From the NCBI GenBank assembly GCA_017472925.1, contig JAFUNS010000041.1:1-40244 (forward strand): 40,244 bases of DNA. Reading direction: 5' to 3'. This DNA comes from Bacteroides sp. (GTDB lineage: Bacteria; Bacteroidota; Bacteroidia; Bacteroidales; Bacteroidaceae). Under the pieces are notes generated by a model, which worked only from the letters and a program-made list of their open reading frames with translations, was not told the origin of the DNA and did no database searches. This document shows, one piece after another, positions 1 through 7,365 of the stretch. Position 1 is the first letter of the stretch, and each line of letters opens with the position of its first letter. Position numbers and translations under genes: made by a program.

Positions 1-105
1 AATACTCATCTGCAGAGGGAACGCCATGCGGCAAGGGGCTGGGCAGTCAGCCCCGACGAGCTTTCCGTAAACGACAACTTGCATGATTATGCCAATTATT
101 GTTAA
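1..105 (+). CDS. 3' end of an unidentified gene (partial)
   Basis: The first frame is open from the window edge to a TAA at 103-105, giving 34 residues that end in DNLHDYANYC. The composition (many charged residues, Trp, His) looks like real coding sequence, and the reading ends just before the convergent TRIC gene, which stops at 136. I do not recognise the family from so short a tail. The stretch also contains a small GC-rich hairpin (GGGGCT and AGCCCC around 35-54), so a structured RNA end is a weaker alternative. Confidence 0.4.
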   Translation, partial: NTHLQRERHAARGWAVSPDELSVNDNLHDYANYC

Positions 106-135
106 CCATATTCAATTTTTCTATTATAGTTCATC

Positions 136-747
136 TTATTGTTCTCCTTTCAATACAGGCAAACAAATATTATATTTTACCGATAGAACACGCGTCAAGA
201 AAACCACAGAACCAGTCACTATCTGACAAACATAATCTTCCATGCCCGCCAAACCCGTCAACCAATAAGTCAATCCGCCCATCACACAGGCCATGGCATA
301 AATCTCCTTACGGAAGATGAGCGGTTCTTCGTTGATAAATACATCACGGAATACACCACCGGCAGCCCCCGTCATGCTCCCCATAATAATGGCTACCCAA
401 AACGGATGCCCTAAAGTAATGGCCTTTTCAAAGCCTACTACGGTAAACAGTGCCAACCCTATGGTGTCGAATATAAAGAATGTATTGTGCAAGTGAATGA
501 GGTATTTGCTGAAAGCAATTACCCAAAACAACGCCAAACCCGTACATATCAAATACATCGGGTCTGTCATCCATGCGGGAGTAACATCAAGCAACACATC
601 ACGCATGGTACCCCCACCGATAGCGGTAACCAAACCTACTACATACGCACCAAACCAATCAAAATGCTTGGCCGATGCCAAACGAATACCACTGATGGCA
701 AACGCAAACGTCCCGATAAAATCGAGTATCTGTACAAATGTTATCAT
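136..747 (-). CDS. TRIC/UPF0126-family membrane protein
   Basis: A 203-residue integral membrane protein of the bacterial TRIC (trimeric intracellular cation channel-like, UPF0126/YicG) family. It has about seven hydrophobic segments arranged as two similar halves, each carrying the family glycine-rich loop: AIGGGTMRD near residue 40 and AAGGVFRD near residue 126. Family members form cation-permeable trimers in the inner membrane; the physiological role in bacteria is poorly defined. The frame is open further upstream, but the ATG at 747 gives the canonical N-terminus (MITFVQILDFIGTFAFA) and has AGGAAG directly before it. The longer version would run into the divergent gene. A near-consensus -7 box (TTACTTTG) lies at 765-772 on this strand. 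Confidence 0.88.
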   Translation of the reverse strand: MITFVQILDFIGTFAFAISGIRLASAKHFDWFGAYVVGLVTAIGGGTMRDVLLDVTPAWMTDPMYLICTGLALFWVIAFSKYLIHLHNTFFIFDTIGLALFTVVGFEKAITLGHPFWVAIIMGSMTGAAGGVFRDVFINEEPLIFRKEIYAMACVMGGLTYWLTGLAGMEDYVCQIVTGSVVFLTRVLSVKYNICLPVLKGEQ

Positions 748-795
748 CTTCCTGAAATTTTGTGCAAAGTAACGAATAATTTCAGTAAGAAAACG

Positions 796-803
796 TATAT
801 TTG
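796..803 (+). promoter_or_regulatory. -7 box (TATATTTG) of the WecB-like gene
   Basis: TATATTTG matches the Bacteroidota -7 consensus TAnnTTTG and lies 25 bases before the ATG at 829. No good TTTG -33 box is seen at the expected spacing. It sits in the 81-bp region shared with the divergent TRIC gene. Confidence 0.6.
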
Positions 804-828
804 CCTTAAGAAAATAACAAAAAATAAG

Positions 829-1923
829 ATGAAAATTACGATTATAGCAGGTGCACGCCCCAATTTCATGAAAATAGCCCCCCTCATGAGGGCCATTCAA
901 ACCGCCAAACGTTCAGGAAAGAACATCAGCGCACGTCTGGTGTATACAGGGAAAGCCGATGATGCAAGTCTGGAGCCATCACTTTTCACCGATTTGGATA
1001 TGCCTCGCCCCGATGCTTATCTCAAAATAGAGAGTACGAATTTCTTCCAGCGCATGGCAGGTATCCTTGTAGCCTTTGCCCGTGAATTGGAACAACATCC
1101 TGCACACATAGTAATGGTGGTAGACGACCTCACTCCTACCATGGCTTGCTCCATAGTGGCACACAAGAAAGGCATCAAGGTAGCGCATCTGGTGGCCGGT
1201 GTACGTACCTTCGACAGGAATGCGCCCAAGGAAGTAAATCGCATCATTACCGATGGACTTTCGGACATACTCTTTACCGCCGGTATGGTGGCCAATCGTA
1301 ATCTTAACCAAACGGGCACCCAACAATCGCATGTACATTTTGTGGGAAATATCCTTATTGATACCCTTCGTTATAATCGTCCACGCTTACAACGCCCCGT
1401 TTCGTTCTCCATTTTAGGATTGAAGGAAAAAGACTATATGCTTCTTACCCTTAACAAACGTTCTTTGCTTCAAGACGACAAGAAGTTGAAAGCCATTTTC
1501 CAAACACTTCTTTCGCATACCGACAAGCGCATTGTTGCCCCATTGCATACTTATGTTAAAGAAAAACTTCATGCTTTAGGCATCACCGACGAGCGGTTAG
1601 TTATTCTTCCGCCACAACCTTATTTAGCTTTTGGTTATCTAATAAATCAAGCTTCTGCTATCCTTACAGATTCGGGCAATGTAGCCGAAGAAGCTACCTT
1701 CCTTGGCATTCCTTGCATCACACTAAACACCTATGCCGAACATCCCGAAACCGTTACAATAGGCACCAATTGCCTGGTAGGCGAAGATACTGACCTTTTA
1801 GCCCAAGCCCTCACCACTTGGGAGAAAGGGGAATGGAAAAAGGGCAGCCTTCCGGAACGATGGGATGGTAGAACAGCTGAACGTATTGTGCAAACGTTGT
1901 TGGAAAATTCACAATTATCGTAG
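829..1923 (+). CDS. WecB-like UDP-GlcNAc 2-epimerase homologue with a degenerate active site
   Basis: A 364-residue cytosolic protein with the whole GT-B-like fold of non-hydrolysing UDP-N-acetylglucosamine 2-epimerases. Visible motifs are GARPNFMKIAPL at the N-terminus, AHLVAGVRT (119-127), FVGNILIDTL (171-180) and DSGNVAEEATFLGIP (281-295). Aligned by eye with E. coli WecB, Asp95 is kept (D100), but Glu117 is V122, Glu131 is K134 and His213 is N209. The RDTTERPE loop reads NTYAEHPE, and the QH of the TAQH motif is also lost. The enzyme chemistry is therefore unlikely as usually written; a sugar-nucleotide binding or different epimerase role is possible. The ATG at 829 was chosen because the -7 box lies at 796-803; the open frame further upstream only mirrors the TRIC gene. 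No surface-polysaccharide genes lie nearby. Confidence 0.85.
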   Translation: MKITIIAGARPNFMKIAPLMRAIQTAKRSGKNISARLVYTGKADDASLEPSLFTDLDMPRPDAYLKIESTNFFQRMAGILVAFARELEQHPAHIVMVVDDLTPTMACSIVAHKKGIKVAHLVAGVRTFDRNAPKEVNRIITDGLSDILFTAGMVANRNLNQTGTQQSHVHFVGNILIDTLRYNRPRLQRPVSFSILGLKEKDYMLLTLNKRSLLQDDKKLKAIFQTLLSHTDKRIVAPLHTYVKEKLHALGITDERLVILPPQPYLAFGYLINQASAILTDSGNVAEEATFLGIPCITLNTYAEHPETVTIGTNCLVGEDTDLLAQALTTWEKGEWKKGSLPERWDGRTAERIVQTLLENSQLS

Positions 1924-2027
1924 TACAAATAATATAATAGTAATTTTACTAATATAATACGTTTAAGTTAACCCAGAATCAAACATTCAAGTTATTAGTG
2001 TATTAGTAATTAATTAGCAAACTGCAG

Positions 2028-2627
2028 ATGAATATAAGAATAAGATTTCAAGTAATAATATGTATTATATTAATATATAGTTTTTGTGCTTGCAATCATC
2101 GACAGCTATCCAATAACGACAAAAGCGATGTAGAAATAATCTTATGTAAATCCATAATCAGAGTTAATGAAAATCAAAAAGTTAGTCCACAATACATGTT
2201 CTTTAATTGTCTGATAAAGAATAATACTAATGATACATTGAATTGGCATTACTTAGGATTTAATAAAGGATATTTTGGAAAACTTTCTGACAATTATGTA
2301 AGCAAAGCATATTTACGATTAAGGACAAAAGATTCACTACGATTATATCAAGAAAGTTATGAATCTAATGAATCTGTAAAAATCAGTCCAAATGATTCAT
2401 TGCAAATATTATTATCTCTTGATGAATTCTGGAATAATCCTAAATATGTAGAAAAGAAATGTTTTGATAGTATTGAATCTTTAATTGAAGATATTGTCTA
2501 TTATAGTAAAGACACTACATTTATCATCTGCAAATCACCCGATTACAAGTATTCCATTTATAGTTCGGATTTTTTTGAAGAAAGTGAAGGAAGCAAATCC
2601 ACTATTATTTGGGAGGATTTACACTAA
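2028..2627 (+). CDS. Hypothetical lipoprotein in an AT-rich islet
   Basis: A 199-residue protein I do not recognise. It has a basic start, a hydrophobic stretch (residues 8-19) and a plausible lipobox FCAC with the lipidated Cys at 22, so it is probably an exported lipoprotein. The body is rich in Asn, Ser, Asp and Tyr, with a beta-type pattern (an NNTNDTLNWHYLG segment near residue 65) that might be an immunoglobulin-like fold; that is inference. Base composition is clearly more AT-rich than that of the flanking core genes, as in the next gene, which suggests both were acquired together. No TAnnTTTG box is obvious upstream. Its neighbour looks like an immunity protein, so this could be a partner or a second immunity gene. 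Confidence 0.65.
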   Translation: MNIRIRFQVIICIILIYSFCACNHRQLSNNDKSDVEIILCKSIIRVNENQKVSPQYMFFNCLIKNNTNDTLNWHYLGFNKGYFGKLSDNYVSKAYLRLRTKDSLRLYQESYESNESVKISPNDSLQILLSLDEFWNNPKYVEKKCFDSIESLIEDIVYYSKDTTFIICKSPDYKYSIYSSDFFEESEGSKSTIIWEDLH

Positions 2628-2685
2628 TATATCCCTATTTATACTTTTAGAGATAATGATATTATAAAAACTATTTTAGATTTGT

Positions 2686-3138
2686 ATGAGAAAGATAACA
2701 ATCATAGGCATCTGTTTAATTTTAACTTTAATAGTGCTTGTTAGTAAATCTTCCCTTAACAAAGATGAAGATTATCCTATTTCTATAGAACGACATATTG
2801 ATTCTGAAGAATGGGTTCGTGATAGTATCAACTATATAGTAGATTCTACCTTACAACGCCAATATATTGATGAAGAAAATCTCTTAAAGAGAATCACAAA
2901 TCATGAAATTATAAATATAGAACAACTATATCATATTATAGAACCAATTCTATGTAAAACATGGGGAGATGAAGAAATTATTATACAAAAGCCTTTTCGT
3001 ATCAATCAAATAGACACAATCTGGATTATAACAGGTACATTACCTCGATTAAAAAACGGTGAAGATGTTCTTGGAGGAGTCTTTTATATGGAAGTAAGGA
3101 AAGATGGTGTTTTACAAAAATCAATTCATAGTGAATAA
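2686..3138 (+). CDS. NTF2-fold immunity-like protein (YhhH/YbbC type)
   Basis: A 150-residue protein with one N-terminal membrane segment or signal (residues 4-20) and a C-terminal half with the layout of NTF2-fold immunity proteins. There is a helix with AEPIL-like sequence (IEPILCKTWG, about 85-94), then QKPF, then a strand with IWIITGTLP, then GGVFYMEVRKDG near the end. In this family such proteins protect against polymorphic toxins delivered between bacteria, usually by binding the toxin; here that is inferred from the motifs. No toxin gene is present in the window, so it would be an orphan immunity gene. It is AT-rich like the gene 58 bases upstream, probably co-transcribed with it, and is followed by a bidirectional terminator. 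Confidence 0.72.
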   Translation: MRKITIIGICLILTLIVLVSKSSLNKDEDYPISIERHIDSEEWVRDSINYIVDSTLQRQYIDEENLLKRITNHEIINIEQLYHIIEPILCKTWGDEEIIIQKPFRINQIDTIWIITGTLPRLKNGEDVLGGVFYMEVRKDGVLQKSIHSE

Positions 3139-3223
3139 CACATCAATATTACCACATAATAAATTCACTAATTTCCAAATATTGATTTATATGTAATTCT
3201 AATTACACCATAAATAGTTAGCA

Positions 3224-3272
3224 AAAAAACAAAGAGTTCTGTCCATAAATATATAAGGATAGAACTCTTTTT
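3224..3272. terminator. Bidirectional intrinsic terminator
   Basis: The arms AAAGAGTTCTGTCC (3231-3244) and GGATAGAACTCTTT (3257-3270) pair with a single wobble. An A-run lies before the left arm and a T-run after the right arm, so the hairpin can end transcription from both the immunity-like gene (+) and the small lipoprotein gene (-). Confidence 0.75.
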
Positions 3273-3287
3273 CTATTAAAAAGCTAA

Positions 3288-3710
3288 TTATTCTTCTTTA
3301 GTTTCAGAAGAGGTTTCTTTGTTCTTAGGTGTTCCTTCAATGTAAAAGTTGTCTTGTGCAGGTGTACTTACACTATTTGTAATCAAATCAACACCCCATC
3401 CTACCAAGCCACCTAACAAAATATTACCAAAAGCCCAACTATTAACAGATTTACGTAAAAGAATATCTCTAAAATTATAATTATCAGAAGTAATTTGGAT
3501 ACGCTGACCATCCATTTTCTTTCTTTTCACCTTCACAACAACTGGTAATTTCTGATCAGTATATGTCTGATAACTAGTAACAATTGTAACTGGTTCATCA
3601 ATGTTTCCATCAATACTTACTTTAGCATTTGTTCCTGTTATTATGGTTGCACACGACGTAAACATCATCGAGCCACATACTAAAATACCCCAAAACAGTT
3701 TCTTGCTCAT
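3288..3710 (-). CDS. Small lipoprotein, CATIITGT type
   Basis: A 140-residue predicted lipoprotein: signal peptide with lipobox FTSC and the lipidated Cys at 20, followed by ATIITGTNAKVSIDG, a start common to many Bacteroidota lipoproteins. The middle forms a beta-rich region (residues 28-85). A glycine-rich hydrophobic segment (NILLGGLVGWGVDLITN, about 97-112) could be a membrane-embedded helix pair, and the C-terminus is short and acidic. No function can be assigned. It starts 24 bases after the DUF3078 gene on the same strand and has no promoter of its own that I can see, so the two probably form an operon and may act together at the outer membrane. Confidence 0.75.
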   Translation of the reverse strand: MSKKLFWGILVCGSMMFTSCATIITGTNAKVSIDGNIDEPVTIVTSYQTYTDQKLPVVVKVKRKKMDGQRIQITSDNYNFRDILLRKSVNSWAFGNILLGGLVGWGVDLITNSVSTPAQDNFYIEGTPKNKETSSETKEE

Positions 3711-3734
3711 AATTAAAATTTTAATTAAGTTGTT

Positions 3735-5165
3735 TTACCAATTGTAACTCAACCCGAAGGTAAGCATTTCCTTAAATTGGAAATAAGTCTTATTGTCTCC
3801 TGAGAGAGTAACACCATCGTCAAAACGAGTATGGAAGAATATCTTGGTGGACAAATAACGACTTACCTGGAAGTTCAAGGTATTTTCCCAGTTGGCTATT
3901 ACTTTCTTGTAAGTAGTAAAGTAGTCGAACTTGGAAGTCCATGAAATGTTCTTTGTTAATGCCCAATCCAAATTTGCCGTGATTTTAGAACCGAACATGT
4001 GGGCAACCGTCTCATCAGGTTCAACATTGAAAGCGGTACGGTCGTAAATCTTATCATCGTTTATATACACAAAGGTATATGACAAAGGTGAGCCCATGAC
4101 AGACAAATTGTATTTATTCTTATTCAACTTATAGTCCAAACCGAGAGATACATCCAATTGGGCAGGTGACAAGAAGTTAGAAATCAAATCGTTGGTATTG
4201 GTCTTGTAATTCGAGAAGAACTGAGTCTTGAATTCAGCAGCCAATGTATAATACAAGTTCTTGATGGCTCGTACACCCAACTTACTATTCAAACGGAAAA
4301 GGTCGGCATTGGTCTTATAGCTATGTACCGTATCCGATGGTGCGGTAATGAAACCGATTTTGATTTCCAATGAATTATCGAATTGTACTTTCTGTTGGTC
4401 ATCGTAATTGGCGGTCAGCTTCAATTCACCCATCAAAGCATTGGTACTTTCACCACCCTTATACCAGTTATCAGAAATGCCGTGTTGTGAGAATTGCAAC
4501 GATGCTTTACTTGACTTCTTCCAGAAATTTGGTTTCAATACAACCAATTCTGTTTCAGTACCCGTATTTTCGGCCATCGGGTTTTCTGCTTTCATGTATT
4601 TTTTAACCTTCTCTTTCTTTGGACCACTAGGAATTTTACTTTCATCAAAGACTTTCATATCTGCCAAATAGAGTTCATTTCCCGTTACACGATCGGGATT
4701 TTCCATATAGTATTTCAGCAAGATATTGTTTACCCAACGGTCGGCAGCTGCCTTAGTTTCCATTTGAGGAAGTTCAAAGCGCTCAATAGTATCCGACAAA
4801 ACTTTATATAAAGAATCTGTAGCAGTCATCTCCATCTTTTTTCCGGGTTCCCAATCAATACCAAAGGCTTGATCTATCGCCGAAATATAATAAGTAGGAG
4901 GTACAAACAACTTATAGAAATCGGGATTGGGGCGAATATTCCGAGGTGCAGGAATTTCCGGATCTTCCCATACACGGAAATGTGCATAATAGGATGCTCT
5001 CAAATTGTGAAGTGAATCCTCAAATGCCTTCATCACAGGATTTTCGTTTAGAATTCTATCAGACGGTATTGTATCTGTTGCATTAGTTACAACTACATCG
5101 TTCTGTGCAGAAGCTGTCAACAAAAAGAAAGACAGCAACATGGTTATCGATATCTTTTTACTCAT
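3735..5165 (-). CDS. DUF3078 outer-membrane beta-barrel-like protein
   Basis: A 476-residue exported protein with a cleavable signal peptide (MSKKISITMLLSFFLLTASAQ). Residues about 60-190 are a proline- and charge-rich extension. From residue about 210 comes the DUF3078 region, recognisable by FWKKSSKASLQFSQHGISDN, WYKGG and long alternating strands such as FDNSLEIKIGF. It ends in an aromatic residue (LTFGLSYNW), typical of outer-membrane barrels recognised by the BAM complex. Function is unknown; it is widespread in Bacteroidota. It is transcribed from a full -33/-7 promoter at 5199-5229 and leads into the small lipoprotein gene. Confidence 0.87.
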   Translation of the reverse strand: MSKKISITMLLSFFLLTASAQNDVVVTNATDTIPSDRILNENPVMKAFEDSLHNLRASYYAHFRVWEDPEIPAPRNIRPNPDFYKLFVPPTYYISAIDQAFGIDWEPGKKMEMTATDSLYKVLSDTIERFELPQMETKAAADRWVNNILLKYYMENPDRVTGNELYLADMKVFDESKIPSGPKKEKVKKYMKAENPMAENTGTETELVVLKPNFWKKSSKASLQFSQHGISDNWYKGGESTNALMGELKLTANYDDQQKVQFDNSLEIKIGFITAPSDTVHSYKTNADLFRLNSKLGVRAIKNLYYTLAAEFKTQFFSNYKTNTNDLISNFLSPAQLDVSLGLDYKLNKNKYNLSVMGSPLSYTFVYINDDKIYDRTAFNVEPDETVAHMFGSKITANLDWALTKNISWTSKFDYFTTYKKVIANWENTLNFQVSRYLSTKIFFHTRFDDGVTLSGDNKTYFQFKEMLTFGLSYNW

Positions 5166-5198
5166 ATTCCTATTATATAGTAGATTAATTCAGTTTTG

Positions 5199-5229
5199 CA
5201 AAAGTACATTTAATTTTTCGGACTACAAA
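5199..5229 (-). promoter_or_regulatory. Bacteroidota promoter of the DUF3078 operon
   Basis: Read on the minus strand: TTTG at 5226-5229, a 19-base spacer, then TACTTTTG at 5199-5206. Both boxes match the consensus TTTG-N19-TAnnTTTG, and the start codon lies 33 bases downstream. Confidence 0.85.
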
Positions 5230-5302
5230 AGTATCGGCCTATTTTCCTATAAGGCCAAAGATATTTTTAGAGCAACACTCTATTAATTCAGAAAAGATTT
5301 TG

Positions 5303-5310
5303 TAATTTTG
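5303..5310 (+). promoter_or_regulatory. -7 box (TAATTTTG) of yidC
   Basis: TAATTTTG matches TAnnTTTG and lies 48 bases before the yidC ATG. No exact TTTG is seen 19-21 bases upstream. The divergent DUF3078 promoter lies about 75 bases away. Confidence 0.65.
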
Positions 5311-5358
5311 CACCTTTGATTATAAAACGATTAGATTATTAATTATAAACGAATAGAA

Positions 5359-7239
5359 ATGGACAAAAACACGTTAGTGGGATTCCTTCTGATTGGTGCC
5401 GTTTTGGTTGGTTTCAGTATTTGGAACCGCCCCAGCCAAGAAGAGATGGAGCGTGCGCGCCATTATCAGGATTCCATTCAGGCAGTAGCCCAACAAGAAG
5501 CAGCCAAATTCGAAGCAGAAGCTGCCGCACAAAAACAACAGGCTTTGGTACTCGATTCAACATCCTTGTTTTTCGGTGCCAATCAAGGAACTGAAGAGTT
5601 TACTACATTAGAAAACAATCTGGTTAAGGTTACTATCTCTAACAAAGGAGGTCGCGTAGTTTCGGCTACCTTGAAAGAGTATAAGGACCAACAAGGAGAA
5701 CCGTTGGTATTGTTCAACGAAGAAGAATCGGCCATGAATTTCGCTTTCGAAGGAAAGAACGAAAATATCTTGACCGAAGAATTGTTCTTCCAACCGATGA
5801 ACGTAAGTGATAGTTCTGTAACCATGCGTTTGACTACAACCGGTGCCGGTTACATCGATTTCGCTTACCGCTTGTTGCCCGAATCTTATATGTTGGATTT
5901 CTCTATCCGTGCCAATGGAATGCAGAACTTCTTCCCTGCTGCACAAAAGAGCCTCAACATTGAATGGTGGCAACGTGCCCGTCAACAAGAAAAAGGTTTC
6001 GACTTTGAACAACGCTACACTTCATTAACCTACAAGCCGGTAGACGATGGTTCGGATTATTTGAGCGAATTCAAAGCAGAAAAGGAAACTATTGAAGAAC
6101 CACTTGAATGGATTGCCTTCAAGAACCAGTTCTTCTCAAGTGTATTGATTGCCCAAAATAATTTTGAAAATGCTACATTGGAATCAGTACCCGAAGAAAA
6201 GGGAAGCGGATTCATGAAGAACTATACCGCCGAAATGACCACTTTCTTCGATCCTACGGGTAAGGAAGCCACCAACTTGCAATTCTATCTGGGTCCTAAC
6301 CACTTCAAAACTTTGCTTGCGAGCAACGACTTGTGCATCAATAAGAACGAAGACCCCGAATTGGAAGACTTGGTATATTTGGGTTGGCCACTCATCCGTT
6401 GGATTAACCGTTGGTTTACCATCAACTTGTTCGACTGGTTGTCGGGTTGGGGCTTGAATATGGGTATCGTATTGCTCTTGATGACTTTGATTGTAAAGGC
6501 TTTGGTTTATCCGGCTACTTACAAATCATTCATGTCATCGGCCAAGATGCGTGCTTTGAAGCCACACGTACAAAAAATTAACGAAAAATATCCTAAGCAA
6601 GAAGATGCATTGAAGAAGCAACAAGAAACCATGGCACTCTATAGCCAATATGGAGTAAGTCCTATGGGTGGTTGTTTGCCTATGCTTATTCAGATGCCGG
6701 TATTCATGGCCTTGTTCTTCTTTGTACCGAACGCTATCGAGCTTCGCCAACAAAGTTTCCTTTGGGCACCAGACTTGTCTACATACGATTCTGTACTCAA
6801 CTTCGGATTCAACATTCCGTTCTTGGGTAGCCACTTGAGTTTGTTCTGCTTGTTGTTCAGCGTTACCAATATCTTGAACACATGGTATTCTATGAAACAA
6901 CAAGACACTATGGGCCAACAACAAATGCCGGGTATGAAGATTATGATGTATGCTATGCCTATCATGTTCATCTTTATCTTCAACAGCTACTCTTCAGGCT
7001 TGAACTATTATTATTTCATTTCAGGTTTGATTGGTATCCTTACCATGGTTATTCTCCGCAAGACTACCGACGAAAACAAGTTGCTTGCACAACTCGAAGC
7101 CAACAAGGCCAAGATTAAGCAACAAAAGGCCAATAAGGGTACTCAAGGCGGATTGATGGCTAAATTGGAAGCTTTGCAAAAAGAACAAGAACGCTTGCAG
7201 AAGGAACGTGAAGAACGTATGAACCGCAACAAGCGATAA
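5359..7239 (+). CDS. yidC: Membrane protein insertase YidC
   Basis: A 626-residue inner-membrane insertase (Oxa1/YidC/Alb3 family) that inserts membrane proteins alone or with SecYEG. Visible are the N-terminal signal-anchor (LVGFLLIGAVLVGFSIW), a large periplasmic beta domain (about 70-340), and the conserved C-terminal membrane core with hairpin segments around GWGLNMGIVLLLMTLIVKALVYPATYKS (split here by family domains), GGCLPMLIQMPVFMALFFF and SYSSGLNYYYFISG. The tail is Lys/Gln/Glu-rich and probably coiled (about 575-626), as is usual in Bacteroidota. It lies alone; pyrG, a common neighbour in Bacteroides as far as I recall, is not here. A palindromic repeat with a T-run follows and probably serves as its terminator. 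Confidence 0.97.
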   Translation: MDKNTLVGFLLIGAVLVGFSIWNRPSQEEMERARHYQDSIQAVAQQEAAKFEAEAAAQKQQALVLDSTSLFFGANQGTEEFTTLENNLVKVTISNKGGRVVSATLKEYKDQQGEPLVLFNEEESAMNFAFEGKNENILTEELFFQPMNVSDSSVTMRLTTTGAGYIDFAYRLLPESYMLDFSIRANGMQNFFPAAQKSLNIEWWQRARQQEKGFDFEQRYTSLTYKPVDDGSDYLSEFKAEKETIEEPLEWIAFKNQFFSSVLIAQNNFENATLESVPEEKGSGFMKNYTAEMTTFFDPTGKEATNLQFYLGPNHFKTLLASNDLCINKNEDPELEDLVYLGWPLIRWINRWFTINLFDWLSGWGLNMGIVLLLMTLIVKALVYPATYKSFMSSAKMRALKPHVQKINEKYPKQEDALKKQQETMALYSQYGVSPMGGCLPMLIQMPVFMALFFFVPNAIELRQQSFLWAPDLSTYDSVLNFGFNIPFLGSHLSLFCLLFSVTNILNTWYSMKQQDTMGQQQMPGMKIMMYAMPIMFIFIFNSYSSGLNYYYFISGLIGILTMVILRKTTDENKLLAQLEANKAKIKQQKANKGTQGGLMAKLEALQKEQERLQKEREERMNRNKR

Positions 7240-7250
7240 TTCTTATCTCC

Positions 7251-7337
7251 GTGTCATTCTGAACGAAGTGAAGAATCTGAAAACAACCACTTAAAGGTAC
7301 ATAGATTCTTCGTTTCACTCAGAATGACACTTTTTTT
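7251..7337 (+). repeat. Dispersed palindrome, copy 1, doubling as yidC terminator
   Basis: Left arm 7251-7278 begins GTGTCATTCTGAACGAAG and the right arm 7303-7330 is its near inverse. Of 28 positions, 24 pair by Watson-Crick rules, two are G-U wobbles and two are mismatches. A 24-base spacer separates them, and seven T residues (7331-7337) follow, so the RNA would make a strong intrinsic terminator. A second copy of the same arms is at 17179-17256. Confidence 0.85.
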
Positions 7338-7365
7338 AGACTAACAATTATAATCATATCGAATC

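Noticed and set aside
487-828. N-terminal extension of the WecB-like frame by 114 residues
   Set aside because: It overlaps the TRIC gene on the other strand, lies upstream of the -7 box at 796, and has no family similarity.
1938-1951. TAGTAA-TT-TTACTA palindrome after the WecB-like gene
   Set aside because: Short, in very AT-rich sequence and without a T-run; chance is likely.
2677-2684. TAGATTTG, matching the -7 consensus, before the immunity-like gene
   Set aside because: It ends one base before the ATG at 2686, so transcription would start inside the gene. Read-through from the upstream lipoprotein gene is more likely.
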